DNA from: Schlegelella_A sp038234975
GTDB taxonomy: Bacteria; Pseudomonadota; Gammaproteobacteria; Burkholderiales; Burkholderiaceae_C
DNA length: 64,000 nt
Assembly (NCBI GenBank): GCA_038234975.1
Contig: JBBSUK010000003.1
Coordinates: forward strand, 5,054 to 69,053
Direction: 5' to 3'
The position numbers were made by a program, and so were the translations under genes. Positions 9,801-17,400 of the stretch are shown here, in pieces. The notes below the pieces were generated by a model, which saw nothing but the letters and a program-made list of their open reading frames with translations, was not told the DNA's origin and searched no databases. Each line of letters opens with the position of its first letter. Positions within the stretch are counted from its first letter, which is position 1.

Positions 9801-10107
9801 GGATCTCCCCGCCGCCCTGCTCGCGCAGCCGTTCGAGCATGTACTTGAAGTACTCGACGTGGCCGCCCTGGTAGGAGCTGATGGCGATGCCCTGCACGTC
9901 TTCCTGCAGCGCCGCGGTCACCACGTCGTCGACCGAACGGTTGTGGCCGAGGTGGATCACCTCGGTGCCCATCCCCTGCAGGATGCGGCGCATGATGTTG
10001 ATGGCGGCGTCGTGGCCGTCGAACAGGCTCGCCGCGGTGACGAAGCGGACCTTGTGCTTCGGGCGGTACTCGGCGAGTGCGCGGTAGTCGGCGGAAAGTT
10101 CGGTCAT
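6814..10107 (-). CDS. icmF: Fused isobutyryl-CoA mutase IcmF
   Basis: Adenosylcobalamin-dependent interconversion of isobutyryl-CoA and n-butyryl-CoA (family members also act on isovaleryl- and pivalyl-CoA), with its G-protein chaperone built in. Domain order in 1097 residues: B12-binding domain (about 18-150; DGHD at 30-33 with His32 as expected cobalt ligand), MeaI-like P-loop GTPase (about 200-420; Walker A GTGGAGKSS at 212-220, NKFDRKG), then the mutase TIM barrel (about 560-1097; YISGYHIAEAG-like SVSISGYHIAEAGANP, TNAFDEAITTPTEDSVRRAM). Length matches the family (about 1090). It lies 25 bp downstream of the PPK2 gene on the same strand. It fits the branched-chain acyl-CoA catabolism genes elsewhere in the window. 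Methylmalonyl-CoA mutase is excluded by the internal G-protein domain. Confidence 0.96.
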   Translation of the reverse strand: MTELSADYRALAEYRPKHKVRFVTAASLFDGHDAAINIMRRILQGMGTEVIHLGHNRSVDDVVTAALQEDVQGIAISSYQGGHVEYFKYMLERLREQGGGEIQVFGGGGGVIVPTEIAELHAAGVARIFSPEDGQRMGLQGMIGEMVMRCDVDLSPAAPETVEAIRGDSPSARRALAQLITAIENRAVAPKLLDAVRSEAKAANTPVVGITGTGGAGKSSLTDELIRRLRLDQGDRLQIAVISIDPSRRKSGGALLGDRIRMNAIGPWSDGPRVFMRSLATRDASSEISQALPDVLAAVRAAGFDLVVVETSGIGQGDAAIVPLVDVPVYVMTPEYGAASQLEKIDMLDFAEFVAINKFDRKGAADALRDVAKQVQRNRSAFAEKPAAMPVFGTMASRFNDDGVTALYQAMVPRLAALGLALQPATLPTVATRHSTHQVPIVPPSRARYLAEIADTVRDYKQEALAQSRMAREVQQLRASGRMLEKAKAQSAGATVELEALATDRESRLAPRAKKLLAMWPDMQKAYAGDEYVVRIRDKEIRTALTHTTLSGSKVRKVALPTWEDDGEILKWLLLDNVPGSFPYTAGTFAFKRENEDPTRMFAGEGDAFKTNRRFKLLSEGMPAKRLSTAFDSVTLYGHDPAVRPDIYGKVGNSGVSIATLADLEVLYGGFDLTNPATSVSMTINGPAPTILAMFMNTAIDQNLDRFAADNGRQPTDDEAAKIRAWALANVRGTVQADILKEDQGQNTCIFSTEFSLKVMGDIAEWFVAHDVKNFYSVSISGYHIAEAGANPISQLAFTLSNGFTFVEAYLARGMKIDDFAPNLSFFFSNGMDPEYTVMGRVARRIWAVAMRERYGANERSQKLKYHVQTSGRSLHAQEVQFNDIRTTLQALIAIYDNCNSLHTNAFDEAITTPTEDSVRRAMAIQLVINREWGLAKNENPNQGAFIIDEMTELVEEAVLSEFERIAERGGVLGAMETGYQRGKIQEESMHYEMLKHTGEYPIVGVNTFRNPKGDAAPEHVELQRSTEAEKQSQLTRLADFHADHASEAPAMLERLRKTVIDNGNVFAVLMDAVRVCSLGQITDALFEVGGQYRRSM

Positions 10108-10132
10108 GGGGCGATGTCCTTGCGCTTCGTCG

Positions 10133-10984
10133 TCAGACGATCTTCAGCTTCGCGAGCTTCGGGTCGCCGGGCGGATAGCGCAGCTTCAGCCCGCTCAATG
10201 CTTCCTTCACTGCCGTGGCGATCATCAGGTTGCGGTGGGTCTTCGAGTCGGCGGGGACGATCGTCCACGGCGCCCACGGCGTTCCGGTGGCGGCGATCGT
10301 CTCCGAGTAGGCGCGCTGGTAGGCGTCCCAGTGTTTGCGCGTGTCGAGGTCACCGCCGGCGAACTTCCAGTGCTTGGTCGGGTCGTCCAGGCGTGCCTGC
10401 AGCCGCTCGCGCTGCTCGTCCTTCGAGATGTGGAGCAGGAACTTGAGGACCAGCGTGCCGGTCTCGGCGAGCATCCGCTCGAAGGCGTTGATATGGGCGT
10501 AGCGGCGGATCGTCTCGTCGCGGTCGATCCAGCCCATGACCGGCGGCACCAGCACGTCCTCGTAGTGGCTGCGGTTGAAGATCGTGATCTCGCCTGCGGC
10601 CGGAACCTGGGCGTGGATGCGCCAGAGAAAGTCATGGGCGCGCTCGACCTCGGTCGGCGCCTTCCATCCCACGGCATGCACGCCGAGCGCGCTGGTGCGG
10701 CTGAATACGCCGCGTATGGTGCCGTCCTTGCCGGCCGTGTCGGTACCCTGCAGCACGACCAGGACCTTGTAGCGCCGGTCGGCGTAGAGCAGGTCCTGCA
10801 GCGCGTCGATATCCTCTGCCAGTCGGTCGACGACCTCCTTGTCGTCGCCCTTGTCGCCGCTCGAGAACGGCTTGGCGCCGGGGTCGAAGCGGGTCAGCTC
10901 GAAGGTCGCGTCGGCGGCGATTCCGGCGGCGCCCGGACCCGACCATCTGAAATCGTCGAGCGTCGGGGCAGGGGTCTTCGGCAC
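10133..10984 (-). CDS. ppk2: Polyphosphate kinase 2 family protein
   Basis: Uses inorganic polyphosphate to phosphorylate nucleotides (NDP to NTP or the reverse). The 283-residue protein has Walker A GTDTAGKDG (residues 80-88), the Walker B region TIFNRSHYEDVLVPP and the lid segment RLQARLDDPTKHWKF, all hallmarks of single-domain PPK2. The GTG start at 10984 is supported by a strong AGAGGAAG Shine-Dalgarno and gives VPKTPAPTLDDFRW at the N-terminus; the same frame stays open upstream but crosses DUF4864 and coaX and is not real. It is followed by icmF 25 bp later, suggesting a two-gene transcript, although no metabolic link is obvious. It is divergent from the DUF4864 gene. Confidence 0.92.
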   Translation of the reverse strand: MPKTPAPTLDDFRWSGPGAAGIAADATFELTRFDPGAKPFSSGDKGDDKEVVDRLAEDIDALQDLLYADRRYKVLVVLQGTDTAGKDGTIRGVFSRTSALGVHAVGWKAPTEVERAHDFLWRIHAQVPAAGEITIFNRSHYEDVLVPPVMGWIDRDETIRRYAHINAFERMLAETGTLVLKFLLHISKDEQRERLQARLDDPTKHWKFAGGDLDTRKHWDAYQRAYSETIAATGTPWAPWTIVPADSKTHRNLMIATAVKEALSGLKLRYPPGDPKLAKLKIV

Positions 10985-11083
10985 GCAGCTTCCTCTTGCA
11001 GGGGTTGCGGCAGTGTACGCAGCGGCGCAGCGAAACACGGCATCATCGAAGCCCGTGCCGAGCGCCGGTCGAGGGAGGCAGCC

Positions 11084-11521
11084 ATGCAGACGATGATCAC
11101 CCGCGTCCTCACCGCCCTCGCGCTCGCCGTCGGCCTGGCCGGGCCGGCCGCGGCCGAACCGGTGTCGGCGGCCGACACCGAGGCCGTCCGCAGCCTCGTC
11201 GAGGCGCAGCTCGCGGCGTTCGCCGCCGAAGATTCGGAACGTGCCTTCGGCTACGCCGCGCCGACCATCCGCGAGGCGTTCGGCAACAGCGCCGAGCGCT
11301 TCATGACGATGGTGCGCTCGAGCTATCCGATGGTGTATCGGCCGTCGGAGGTCGTCTTCCTCCGGCCGGAGTGGGTCGACGGCACGCTGGTCCAGGGCGT
11401 GCAGATGACCGACGCGGGCGGGCGTCTGTGGCTGGCTGTCTACAACCTCGATCGCCAGCCCGACCGAAGCTGGCGCATCGCCGGTTGCTCGGTGCGCCCG
11501 CAAACCGGCCGCCTGACCTGA
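11084..11521 (+). CDS. DUF4864 exported protein
   Basis: A 145-residue protein with a clear Sec signal peptide: MQTMITRVLTALALAVGLAG followed by the cleavage-like PAAAEP at about residues 21-26. The mature part (VSAADTEAVRSLVEAQLAAF, DSERAFGYAAPTIREAFG, FMTMVRSSYPMVYRPSEVVF) matches DUF4864, a periplasmic family with a cystatin/NTF2-like appearance and unknown function. Start ATG at 11084 has a GAGGGAGG Shine-Dalgarno. It precedes coaX by 12 bp on the same strand and may be cotranscribed with it. Function cannot be deduced beyond envelope localisation. Confidence 0.88.
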   Translation: MQTMITRVLTALALAVGLAGPAAAEPVSAADTEAVRSLVEAQLAAFAAEDSERAFGYAAPTIREAFGNSAERFMTMVRSSYPMVYRPSEVVFLRPEWVDGTLVQGVQMTDAGGRLWLAVYNLDRQPDRSWRIAGCSVRPQTGRLT

Positions 11522-11533
11522 ACCGGGCTCTCG

Positions 11534-12301
11534 ATGCACTTCCTCGCCATCGACGTCGGGAACACGCGCCTCAAGTGGGCGCTGTACGCGGCGCCGCGGC
11601 CGGGTGCCGGCCTCATCGCGCAGGGCGCCGCATTCCTCGAAGCGATCGACGGCCTGGCCGAGACGGCCTGGGCCAAGCTGCCGGCGCCGACCTCGATGCT
11701 GGGCTCGATCGTCGCCGGCGAGGGCGTGCGGCGTCGCACCGAAGAACAGCTCGAGATCTGGGACGTCGAGCCGAGGTGGGTCGTGAGCACCGCGTCGGCC
11801 GGCGGGGTCAGCAACGGCTACGACCACCCGAATCGGCTCGGCGTCGACCGCTTCGTGGCGATGGTCGGCGCCCGGCAGCGGCTGCTCGCGCGGGGCGACG
11901 CGAGGCCGGCGCTGGTGGTCATGGTCGGCACCGCGGTGACGGTCGATGCGCTCGACACCGACGGCAACTTCCTCGGCGGCGTCATCCTGCCCGGCTTCGG
12001 GCTCATGCTGCGAGCGCTCGAGATGGGCACCGCCGGGCTCAAGGCGCCAACCGGCGATGCGGTCGAGTTTCCGACCAACACCAGCGACGCGCTGATGAGC
12101 GGCGGATCGGACGCGATCGCCGGCGCCGTCGATCGCATGGCGGCCAAGGTCGCGCGGCGCTGTGGCGCCGAGCCGGCCATCCTCATGGGCGGCGGCGCCG
12201 CCACGAAGCTCGCGTCGATCACGGAGCGACCGGTCGAGATGGTCGACACGCTGATCTTCGACGGTCTCCTGCACCTGCAGAGCAAGCGCCTCGCCCTGTG
12301 A
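11534..12301 (+). CDS. coaX: Type III pantothenate kinase
   Basis: Catalyses ATP-dependent phosphorylation of pantothenate, the first step of coenzyme A synthesis; the type III enzyme is not feedback-inhibited by CoA. The 255-residue product shows the ASKHA-fold signatures: N-terminal phosphate loop AIDVGNTRLKWA (residues 5-16), NGYDHPNRLGVDRFVAMVGAR in the middle (catalytic Asp in GVDR), VMVGTAVTVDALD for the second phosphate motif, and GGVILPGFGLMLRAL. Length fits the family (240-270). Start ATG at 11534 is 12 bp after the DUF4864 stop; its own stop TGA overlaps the GTG start of the OsmC gene. Confidence 0.95.
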   Translation: MHFLAIDVGNTRLKWALYAAPRPGAGLIAQGAAFLEAIDGLAETAWAKLPAPTSMLGSIVAGEGVRRRTEEQLEIWDVEPRWVVSTASAGGVSNGYDHPNRLGVDRFVAMVGARQRLLARGDARPALVVMVGTAVTVDALDTDGNFLGGVILPGFGLMLRALEMGTAGLKAPTGDAVEFPTNTSDALMSGGSDAIAGAVDRMAAKVARRCGAEPAILMGGGAATKLASITERPVEMVDTLIFDGLLHLQSKRLAL

Positions 12302-12804
12302 CCGTGCGCAACATCCAGCCGGGCAAGGCCAGCACGCACACGGCGACGTGCGTCTGGACGCGGCCCGAAGCGACAACGCCCGCCGACTTTCGCGCCGGGC
12401 GCTACCCGCGGCGGCACGCGCTGCGTTTCGACGGTGGCGCCGAGGTGGCGGCGTCGTCGTCGCCGCACAACGTGCCGCTGCCGTGGTCGGACGACGCGGC
12501 GGTCGATCCGGAAGAAGCCTTTGTCGCAGCGCTGTCAAGCTGCCACATGCTGTTCTTTCTGTCGTTCGCCGCGCGCGACGGCTTCATCGTCGATGCGTAC
12601 GAAGACGCCGCGGAGGGAACGTGCGAGCGCGCCGCCGACGGGCGCGAGCAGATGACAGTGGTGACGCTGCGCCCTCGGGCGACGTTCTCTGGCGAGCGGG
12701 TGCCGACACAGGAGCAAGTCGAGCGGCTCCATCACCGCTCGCACGACGCCTGCTACATCGCCAGTTCGGTGAAGACCGACGTGCGCGTCGAGCCGCGGGG
12801 CTGA
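12298..12804 (+). CDS. OsmC family protein
   Basis: Predicted thiol peroxidase of the OsmC/Ohr superfamily, reducing organic or inorganic hydroperoxides. The 168-residue protein contains the two conserved cysteines in their expected settings: ALSSCHMLFFLSFAARDG (peroxidatic Cys) and HHRSHDACYIASSV (resolving Cys). The GTG start at 12298 forms a GTGA overlap with the coaX stop and gives MTVRNIQPGKASTH; GTG at 12304 is an alternative. It is more like the YhfA/OsmC branch than Ohr. Convergent with the class II aldolase gene: the two stops are separated by only four bases. Confidence 0.9.
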   Translation: MTVRNIQPGKASTHTATCVWTRPEATTPADFRAGRYPRRHALRFDGGAEVAASSSPHNVPLPWSDDAAVDPEEAFVAALSSCHMLFFLSFAARDGFIVDAYEDAAEGTCERAADGREQMTVVTLRPRATFSGERVPTQEQVERLHHRSHDACYIASSVKTDVRVEPRG

Positions 12805-12808
12805 ACGC

Positions 12809-13567
12809 TCACTGTCGGTAGCCCGGCAGCTCGCGGTCGAGCACGCGCATCATCGCCTCGAAGTAGAGCCGCTCGCGCTCGGGTCGCCGATGGCTGTCGT
12901 CTGGATTCGGCGCCTGGACCCGGGCCGCCACGGCGTCGGAGAGCACCGAAAGCGCCCGGCCGGTGCCCATCGCCAGCACCTGATTGCGGCACACCCGCTC
13001 GAGGCGGTAGAGCGTGCGATAGGCCTGCGCCACGCTCTCGCCGGTGACGAGCACGCCGTGGTTGCGCATGAAGACGACCGGCTTCGTGCCCATCAACGAG
13101 GCCAGTCGCTCGCCTTCCTCGAGCGTGTCGGCGAGGCCGCTGTAGTCGTCGTCGTAGGCGATCCGTTCGTGGAAGAAGGCGGCCGTCTGGCTGGCCGGCA
13201 GCAGCCGGTTGTCCTCGAGCATGTTGAGCGCCATCGCCCACGTCTGATGCGTGTGCAGGACGACCCGCGCAGCCGTGCGGCGATGGATCGGTACGTGGAT
13301 GCACCGGGCCGAGAGTTCGAGCGAGCCCGGTGCGCCCTCGACGACACGGCCATCGTCGTCGAAGACGATCAGGTTGCTCGCGCTCGCTTCGGACCAGTGC
13401 AGGCCATAGGGCAGGCCGAGGTAGTGCCCGTCGCGGCCGGGCAGCGTCATCGTGAAGTGGTTGTCGATGCCCTCTTCGAGTTCGTGCAGCACGGCGAGCC
13501 GGTGCGCCGCGGCGAGATGGACGCGGGCGTCGGCCACGGCGGCCGGGTCGATCGGGTGGACGGACAT
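12809..13567 (-). CDS. Class II aldolase/adducin family protein
   Basis: A 252-residue zinc-dependent aldolase or decarboxylase-like enzyme. Family markers: GNHFTM-like IDNHFTMTLPG near residue 35, SASNLIVFDDDG, the zinc-binding HTHQ in VVLHTHQTWAMALNML, and a third histidine in FMRNHGVLVTGESVAQA. These are the class II aldolase/adducin head signatures; L-fuculose-phosphate aldolase, ribulose-phosphate epimerase-type enzymes and many uncharacterised hydroxyacid aldolases belong here, so the substrate is unknown. It starts 20 bp downstream of the hslU stop on the same strand and could be transcribed with hslVU, though a functional link to the protease is not expected. Confidence 0.88.
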   Translation of the reverse strand: MSVHPIDPAAVADARVHLAAAHRLAVLHELEEGIDNHFTMTLPGRDGHYLGLPYGLHWSEASASNLIVFDDDGRVVEGAPGSLELSARCIHVPIHRRTAARVVLHTHQTWAMALNMLEDNRLLPASQTAAFFHERIAYDDDYSGLADTLEEGERLASLMGTKPVVFMRNHGVLVTGESVAQAYRTLYRLERVCRNQVLAMGTGRALSVLSDAVAARVQAPNPDDSHRRPERERLYFEAMMRVLDRELPGYRQ

Positions 13568-13587
13568 CGGCAGTCTCCACGGCGCAG

Positions 13588-14919
13588 CTACAGGATGTAG
13601 CGCGACAGGTCCTCGTTCTTCGCCAGGTCGGCAAGCTTCGCGTCGACCGCGGCGGCGTCGATCACGACCGTCTGCCCGCTGCGGTTCGGCGCATCGAAGC
13701 TGATCTCGTCGAGCAGACGCTCCATCACCGTCGCCAGGCGCCGGGCGCCGATGTTCTCGGTGCGCTCGTTGACGTCGAACGAGAGCTGGGCGATGCGGCG
13801 GATCGCGTCGGGCGCGATGTCGAGGGTGACGCCTTCGGTCGCGAGCAGCATGGTGTATTGCTTGACGAGGCTTGCCTGGGTCTGCGTGAGGATGGCCTCG
13901 AAGTCGTCGACCGACAGCGGCCCGAGCTCGACGCGGATCGGGAACCGCCCCTGCAGCTCGGGGATCAGGTCGCTCGGCTTGGCGAAGTGGAACGCGCCCG
14001 AGGCGATGAACAGGATGTGGTCCGTCTTGACCATGCCGTACTTGGTGTTGACGGTGGTGCCCTCCACGAGCGGCAGCAGGTCGCGCTGCACGCCCTGGCG
14101 CGACACGTCGGCGCCCTGCGACTCCGAGCGCGATGCGACCTTGTCGATCTCGTCGAGGAAGACGATGCCGTTCTGCTCGGCGTTGTGCAGCGCGGCGGCC
14201 TTGACTTCGTCGTCGTTGACGAGCTTGTCGGCTTCCTCGTCGACGAGGAGCTTCCTCGCCTCGCCGATCCGGAGCTTGCGAACCTTCTTCTTGCTCGCGC
14301 CCCCGACGCTGGCGAACATGCCGCGCAGCTGCTCGGTCATCTCCTCCATGCCGGCCGGGCCCATGATCTCCATCGACGGCTTGGGCTCGGCGAGCTCGAG
14401 CTCGATCTCGCGGTCGTCGAGCGTGCCCTCGCGCAGGCGCTTGCGCATCACTTGGCGCGCCGTGTTCTCGGCCGAGGGCGACGGCGCGAGGCCGAGCTCG
14501 TCGCGCGCGCCGGGAACGAGCACGGCGAGGATGCGCTCCTCGGCGGCATCCTCGGCGCGGCCGCGATGCTGCTTCACCGCCTGCTCGCGCTCCTGCTTCA
14601 CGGCGATGTCGACCAGGTCGCGAACGATCGAGTCGACGTCCTTGCCGACATAGCCGACCTCGGTGAACTTGGTCGCCTCGACCTTGATGAAGGGCGCGTC
14701 GGCGAGCTTGGCCAGGCGGCGCGCGATCTCGGTCTTGCCGACGCCCGTCGGCCCGATCATGAGGATGTTCTTCGGCGTGATCTCGGCGCGCATCGCGCCG
14801 TCGATCTGCCGCCGCCGCCAGCGGTTGCGCAGGGCGATCGCGACGGCGCGCTTGGCATCGCGCTGGCCGACGATGTGCCGGTCGAGCTCGGACACGATCT
14901 CCTGCGGCGTCATGCTCAT
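13588..14919 (-). CDS. hslU: ATP-dependent protease ATPase subunit HslU
   Basis: AAA+ unfoldase ring that feeds substrates to the HslV peptidase. The 443-residue length equals that of E. coli HslU. Visible elements: N-terminal MSMTPQEIVSELDRHIVGQ, Walker A GPTGVGKTE (56-64) followed by the pore motif GYVGKDVDSIVRDL, the I-domain (about 110-240), Walker B IVFLDEIDK, sensor ELQGRFPIRVEL, and the C-terminal EDLSRYIL tail that docks into HslV. I chose ATG at 14919; a second ATG two codons later is possible, and longer in-frame extensions run into hslV. It is downstream of hslV with an 88-bp spacer that contains two hairpins. Confidence 0.97.
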   Translation of the reverse strand: MSMTPQEIVSELDRHIVGQRDAKRAVAIALRNRWRRRQIDGAMRAEITPKNILMIGPTGVGKTEIARRLAKLADAPFIKVEATKFTEVGYVGKDVDSIVRDLVDIAVKQEREQAVKQHRGRAEDAAEERILAVLVPGARDELGLAPSPSAENTARQVMRKRLREGTLDDREIELELAEPKPSMEIMGPAGMEEMTEQLRGMFASVGGASKKKVRKLRIGEARKLLVDEEADKLVNDDEVKAAALHNAEQNGIVFLDEIDKVASRSESQGADVSRQGVQRDLLPLVEGTTVNTKYGMVKTDHILFIASGAFHFAKPSDLIPELQGRFPIRVELGPLSVDDFEAILTQTQASLVKQYTMLLATEGVTLDIAPDAIRRIAQLSFDVNERTENIGARRLATVMERLLDEISFDAPNRSGQTVVIDAAAVDAKLADLAKNEDLSRYIL

Positions 14920-14957
14920 GACGGTGCCCCCACGCTTGCGGCTCGCGCCGCTGCGCT

Positions 14958-14998
14958 GCCCCCCACGGGGGCGCGGCCGGGCTTGGGAGCGGCCCGGC
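14958..14998. repeat. Tandem hairpins in the hslV-hslU spacer (REP-like)
   Basis: Two perfect stem-loops stand side by side: GCCCCC-CAC-GGGGGC at 14958-14972 (6-bp stem, 3-base loop), and GCCGGGC at 14976-14982 pairing with GCCCGGC at 14992-14998 (7-bp stem, 9-base loop). The spacer also holds CTTGCGGCTCGCGCCGCTGC just before. Palindromes of this CCCCC-ACG-GGGGG type recur between genes in several Burkholderiales genomes, to my recollection; only this copy is visible here. It may stabilise or attenuate the hslV-hslU transcript. Confidence 0.6.
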
Positions 14999-15007
14999 GC
15001 CCGGCCG

Positions 15008-15544
15008 TCATCCGAGCACCTCCACGGTGTGGCTCTGGTTCGTGTAGATGCACAGGTCGCCGGCGATCTCGAGCGAGCGCTTGACGATCTCCGCGGGCGC
15101 CATCTCGGTGTGCTGCAGCAGCGCCCGCGCCGCGGCACTGGCGTAGGAGCCGCCCGAGCCGATGGCGACGATGCCGTGCTCGGGCTCGAGCACGTCGCCG
15201 TTGCCGGTGATGATGAGCGACGACTCGTGGTCGGCGACGGCGAGCATCGCCTCGAGCCGGCGCAGGACGCGATCGGTGCGCCAGTCCTTCGTCAGCTCGA
15301 TGGCGGAACGCACGAGGTTCCCCTGGTGTTTCTCGAGCTTGGCCTCGAAGCGCTCGAACAGGGTGAAGGCATCGGCCGTCGCGCCGGCGAAGCCGGCGAG
15401 CACCCGGTCGTGGTGAAGCCTGCGCACCTTGCGAGCCGTCGCCTTGACGACGAGATTGCCGAGCGTGACCTGACCGTCGCCGCCGAGCGCGACGAGGGCG
15501 CCGCGCCGGACGCTGACGATCGTCGTGCCGTGGTAGCTGTCCAT
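15008..15544 (-). CDS. hslV: ATP-dependent protease peptidase subunit HslV
   Basis: Proteasome-beta-like peptidase forming the core of HslUV. The 178-residue product begins MDSYHGTTIVSVRR; autocatalytic removal of six residues would expose Thr7 as the catalytic N-terminal threonine, as in other HslV proteins. Further markers are ALGGDGQVTLGN, the lysine-containing KVRRLHHDRVLAGFAGATADAF, and IGSGGSYASAAARALL near the C-terminus. Start ATG at 15544 is fixed by the pro-peptide. Upstream on the same strand, 57 bp away, is the STAS-domain gene, and further upstream dksA; this dksA-STAS-hslV-hslU order is, as far as I know, common in Burkholderiales. Confidence 0.97.
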   Translation of the reverse strand: MDSYHGTTIVSVRRGALVALGGDGQVTLGNLVVKATARKVRRLHHDRVLAGFAGATADAFTLFERFEAKLEKHQGNLVRSAIELTKDWRTDRVLRRLEAMLAVADHESSLIITGNGDVLEPEHGIVAIGSGGSYASAAARALLQHTEMAPAEIVKRSLEIAGDLCIYTNQSHTVEVLG

Positions 15545-15601
15545 CGGGCGGAGATTGTGGCTCGGCGCCGCGCCTTCAAGCGCTTGCGCCCCGGACGGTG
15601 C

Positions 15602-17338
15602 TCAGACGGTGCGGACCTTGACCGTCGCGTGCTCGTTGATGCCCATCGCGCCGAAGAAGAGCGCCACCATGCGATGCGCGTCGAGGAAGGTCACGGTGCG
15701 GTTCTCGCCGCGCTTGGCGAGGACCCAGTTGAGCAGGTCGCCCGCGGCGATGAAGTCGACCCGGATGAGCCGCGCGCACGACACGTTGGCGATGGTCGCC
15801 CGGCCGAGCTCGGCGTCCATCTTGGCGAGCGTCGCGGCGATGTCGCCGACGAGCTGGCCCGACAAGTCGACCGTCGAGACCTGCACCGCTCCCGAATCGT
15901 CGTTGAGCTGCGATTCGTGAAAGCTGGTCGACGCGTCGCTCACGAGCGACAGCGGCGGGACGGTCGTGCCGGCGCCGGAGCCGGAGCCGCTGACGCGCAC
16001 CACGCAGCGGGCCGGCTCCCACGACGGTGGCGACACCTCGTAGGTCACGCAGTAGTCGATTGCCGCCTCGTCGAACTGGTCGGGCCGGTTGGCCATCCGC
16101 AACGCGTCGAGGCGCAGCTGCCAGTACGCCGGATCGGCGTCGCGCACGCCGGTGGGCGCCGCTTCCTGCAGCACGGCCAGCAGCCGGTCGCCGTCGAGCC
16201 AGCGCATGTCGAGGTCCTGCGGCATCCAGCTTCGGAAAAGCTCGGAGAGCCGGTCGCAGCCCTCGGCGTCGATCGTCTGCAGGGGCGACCAGTCGAACAC
16301 CCAGGGCAGCGGCATCTGCAGCGCCAGCGACGCGAGCCGGGCCACGCCGTCGGCGTCGACATGGGCGTCGCAGACCCAGCCGACCTGACCGTCGATGCGT
16401 GGCGTCGGCTCGCGCTCCTCGCTGCTCGCCGCCTCCGCGACGAGCCTGGGCAACGAGAACCACTGCGGCGCCGACCAGCCGAACTGCTGGGCGTAATCGA
16501 GCGCCAGGCTCTCGAACTTGTGCTGCTGGCCGATCGCGCGGTAGAGATCGAACAGCACCAGCCACGTTTCTGCGTGCTGGGCGCGGCTGCCGCCGAGGCC
16601 GGTCAGCGACGACAGGGCCTGTTCGCACTGCTCGAAGTCGGCGTTGGCGAAGGCGATCACGGCCTCGTCGAGGTCGGGGTCGTGCTGGACCTCGGTCGAG
16701 GCCGAGGAGCCGAATGCCTTGCCGAACTCGCTCGCCGGCGCGAGGTCGAGGCTGATGGGCGCCATGGAGCCCGCGCGCGGCTCGGCCGGCGCGGGCGGCG
16801 CGGGCAGCGGCGCGGCGGCAGGCGCCGCGGGCACCGGCGCGAACTCGAATGCCTCGCCTCGACCGACCCGTGTCGCGGCAGGCGAGCTCTGCTGCTTGGC
16901 CAGCCCGTCGATCGGCACCGGTTGCGTCGGCGCGTTGTAGAACTCGGGAGCGCGGGTGCGCTGCGTGTTCGCGTACGTGTCGCCGACCATCTGCTGCTCG
17001 ATCTCGTCGATCTTCGCCTTCACGCCGGCGTCCTGGCGGGCCGGCGGATCGGCGTTGCGCGGCACCGAATCGTCGATGCGCGACGAACTGCCGAGCGCTG
17101 CGAGCTGCTCGCCGGTGAGGCCTTCGCGGCGCACCTTGCGCAGCATGTCGAATTCGCGCTTGCGGACGAAGTCGTTGCGGCGCTTGCGCTCGATCATCGC
17201 CTTGAGCTCGCCCTTGGCGTAGTCGCTCTCGCGCGTGTCCTCGAGCGGCGCGTCGAGGTCGGTCCATTCCGTCGTCGGGTTGGCCACGAAGCGGACCACC
17301 TTCCGGAAGAAACTCGTTGTGTCCTTTGATTCCGCCAT
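15602..17338 (-). CDS. STAS-domain protein with long N-terminal extension
   Basis: A 578-residue protein without signal peptide or membrane helix. Residues 1-120 are highly charged (FFRKVVRFVANPTTEWTDLD, KGELKAMIERKRRNDFVRKR). A Pro/Ala-rich linker follows at about 150-190. A helical middle region (EQCEQALSSLTGLGGSR, AETWLVLFDLYRAIGQQHKF) resembles TPR-like repeats found in related FimV-type proteins. The C-terminal 100 residues (VQVSTVDLSGQLVGDI, ANVSCARLIRVDFIAAGDLL, GENRTVTFLDAHRMVALFFG) look like a STAS domain, which in anti-sigma antagonists and transporters mediates protein-protein interactions. The serine normally phosphorylated in SpoIIAA-like domains is not obvious. Its position between dksA and hslVU suggests a stress or growth-control role, but this is inference. 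Confidence 0.75.
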   Translation of the reverse strand: MAESKDTTSFFRKVVRFVANPTTEWTDLDAPLEDTRESDYAKGELKAMIERKRRNDFVRKREFDMLRKVRREGLTGEQLAALGSSSRIDDSVPRNADPPARQDAGVKAKIDEIEQQMVGDTYANTQRTRAPEFYNAPTQPVPIDGLAKQQSSPAATRVGRGEAFEFAPVPAAPAAAPLPAPPAPAEPRAGSMAPISLDLAPASEFGKAFGSSASTEVQHDPDLDEAVIAFANADFEQCEQALSSLTGLGGSRAQHAETWLVLFDLYRAIGQQHKFESLALDYAQQFGWSAPQWFSLPRLVAEAASSEEREPTPRIDGQVGWVCDAHVDADGVARLASLALQMPLPWVFDWSPLQTIDAEGCDRLSELFRSWMPQDLDMRWLDGDRLLAVLQEAAPTGVRDADPAYWQLRLDALRMANRPDQFDEAAIDYCVTYEVSPPSWEPARCVVRVSGSGSGAGTTVPPLSLVSDASTSFHESQLNDDSGAVQVSTVDLSGQLVGDIAATLAKMDAELGRATIANVSCARLIRVDFIAAGDLLNWVLAKRGENRTVTFLDAHRMVALFFGAMGINEHATVKVRTV

Positions 17339-17400
17339 CGGGGCCTGTCGAACGGGCCGCCGGAGGGCCGGCGGTGAAGGCGGCGAAACGCTGGTGAGAG

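Noticed and set aside
10133..12538. An 801-codon open frame on the minus strand
   Set aside because: Only its last 283 codons encode PPK2; the rest crosses DUF4864, coaX and the OsmC gene antisense and has Arg/Ala-rich low-complexity translation. The GTG at 10984 with its ribosome site marks the true start.
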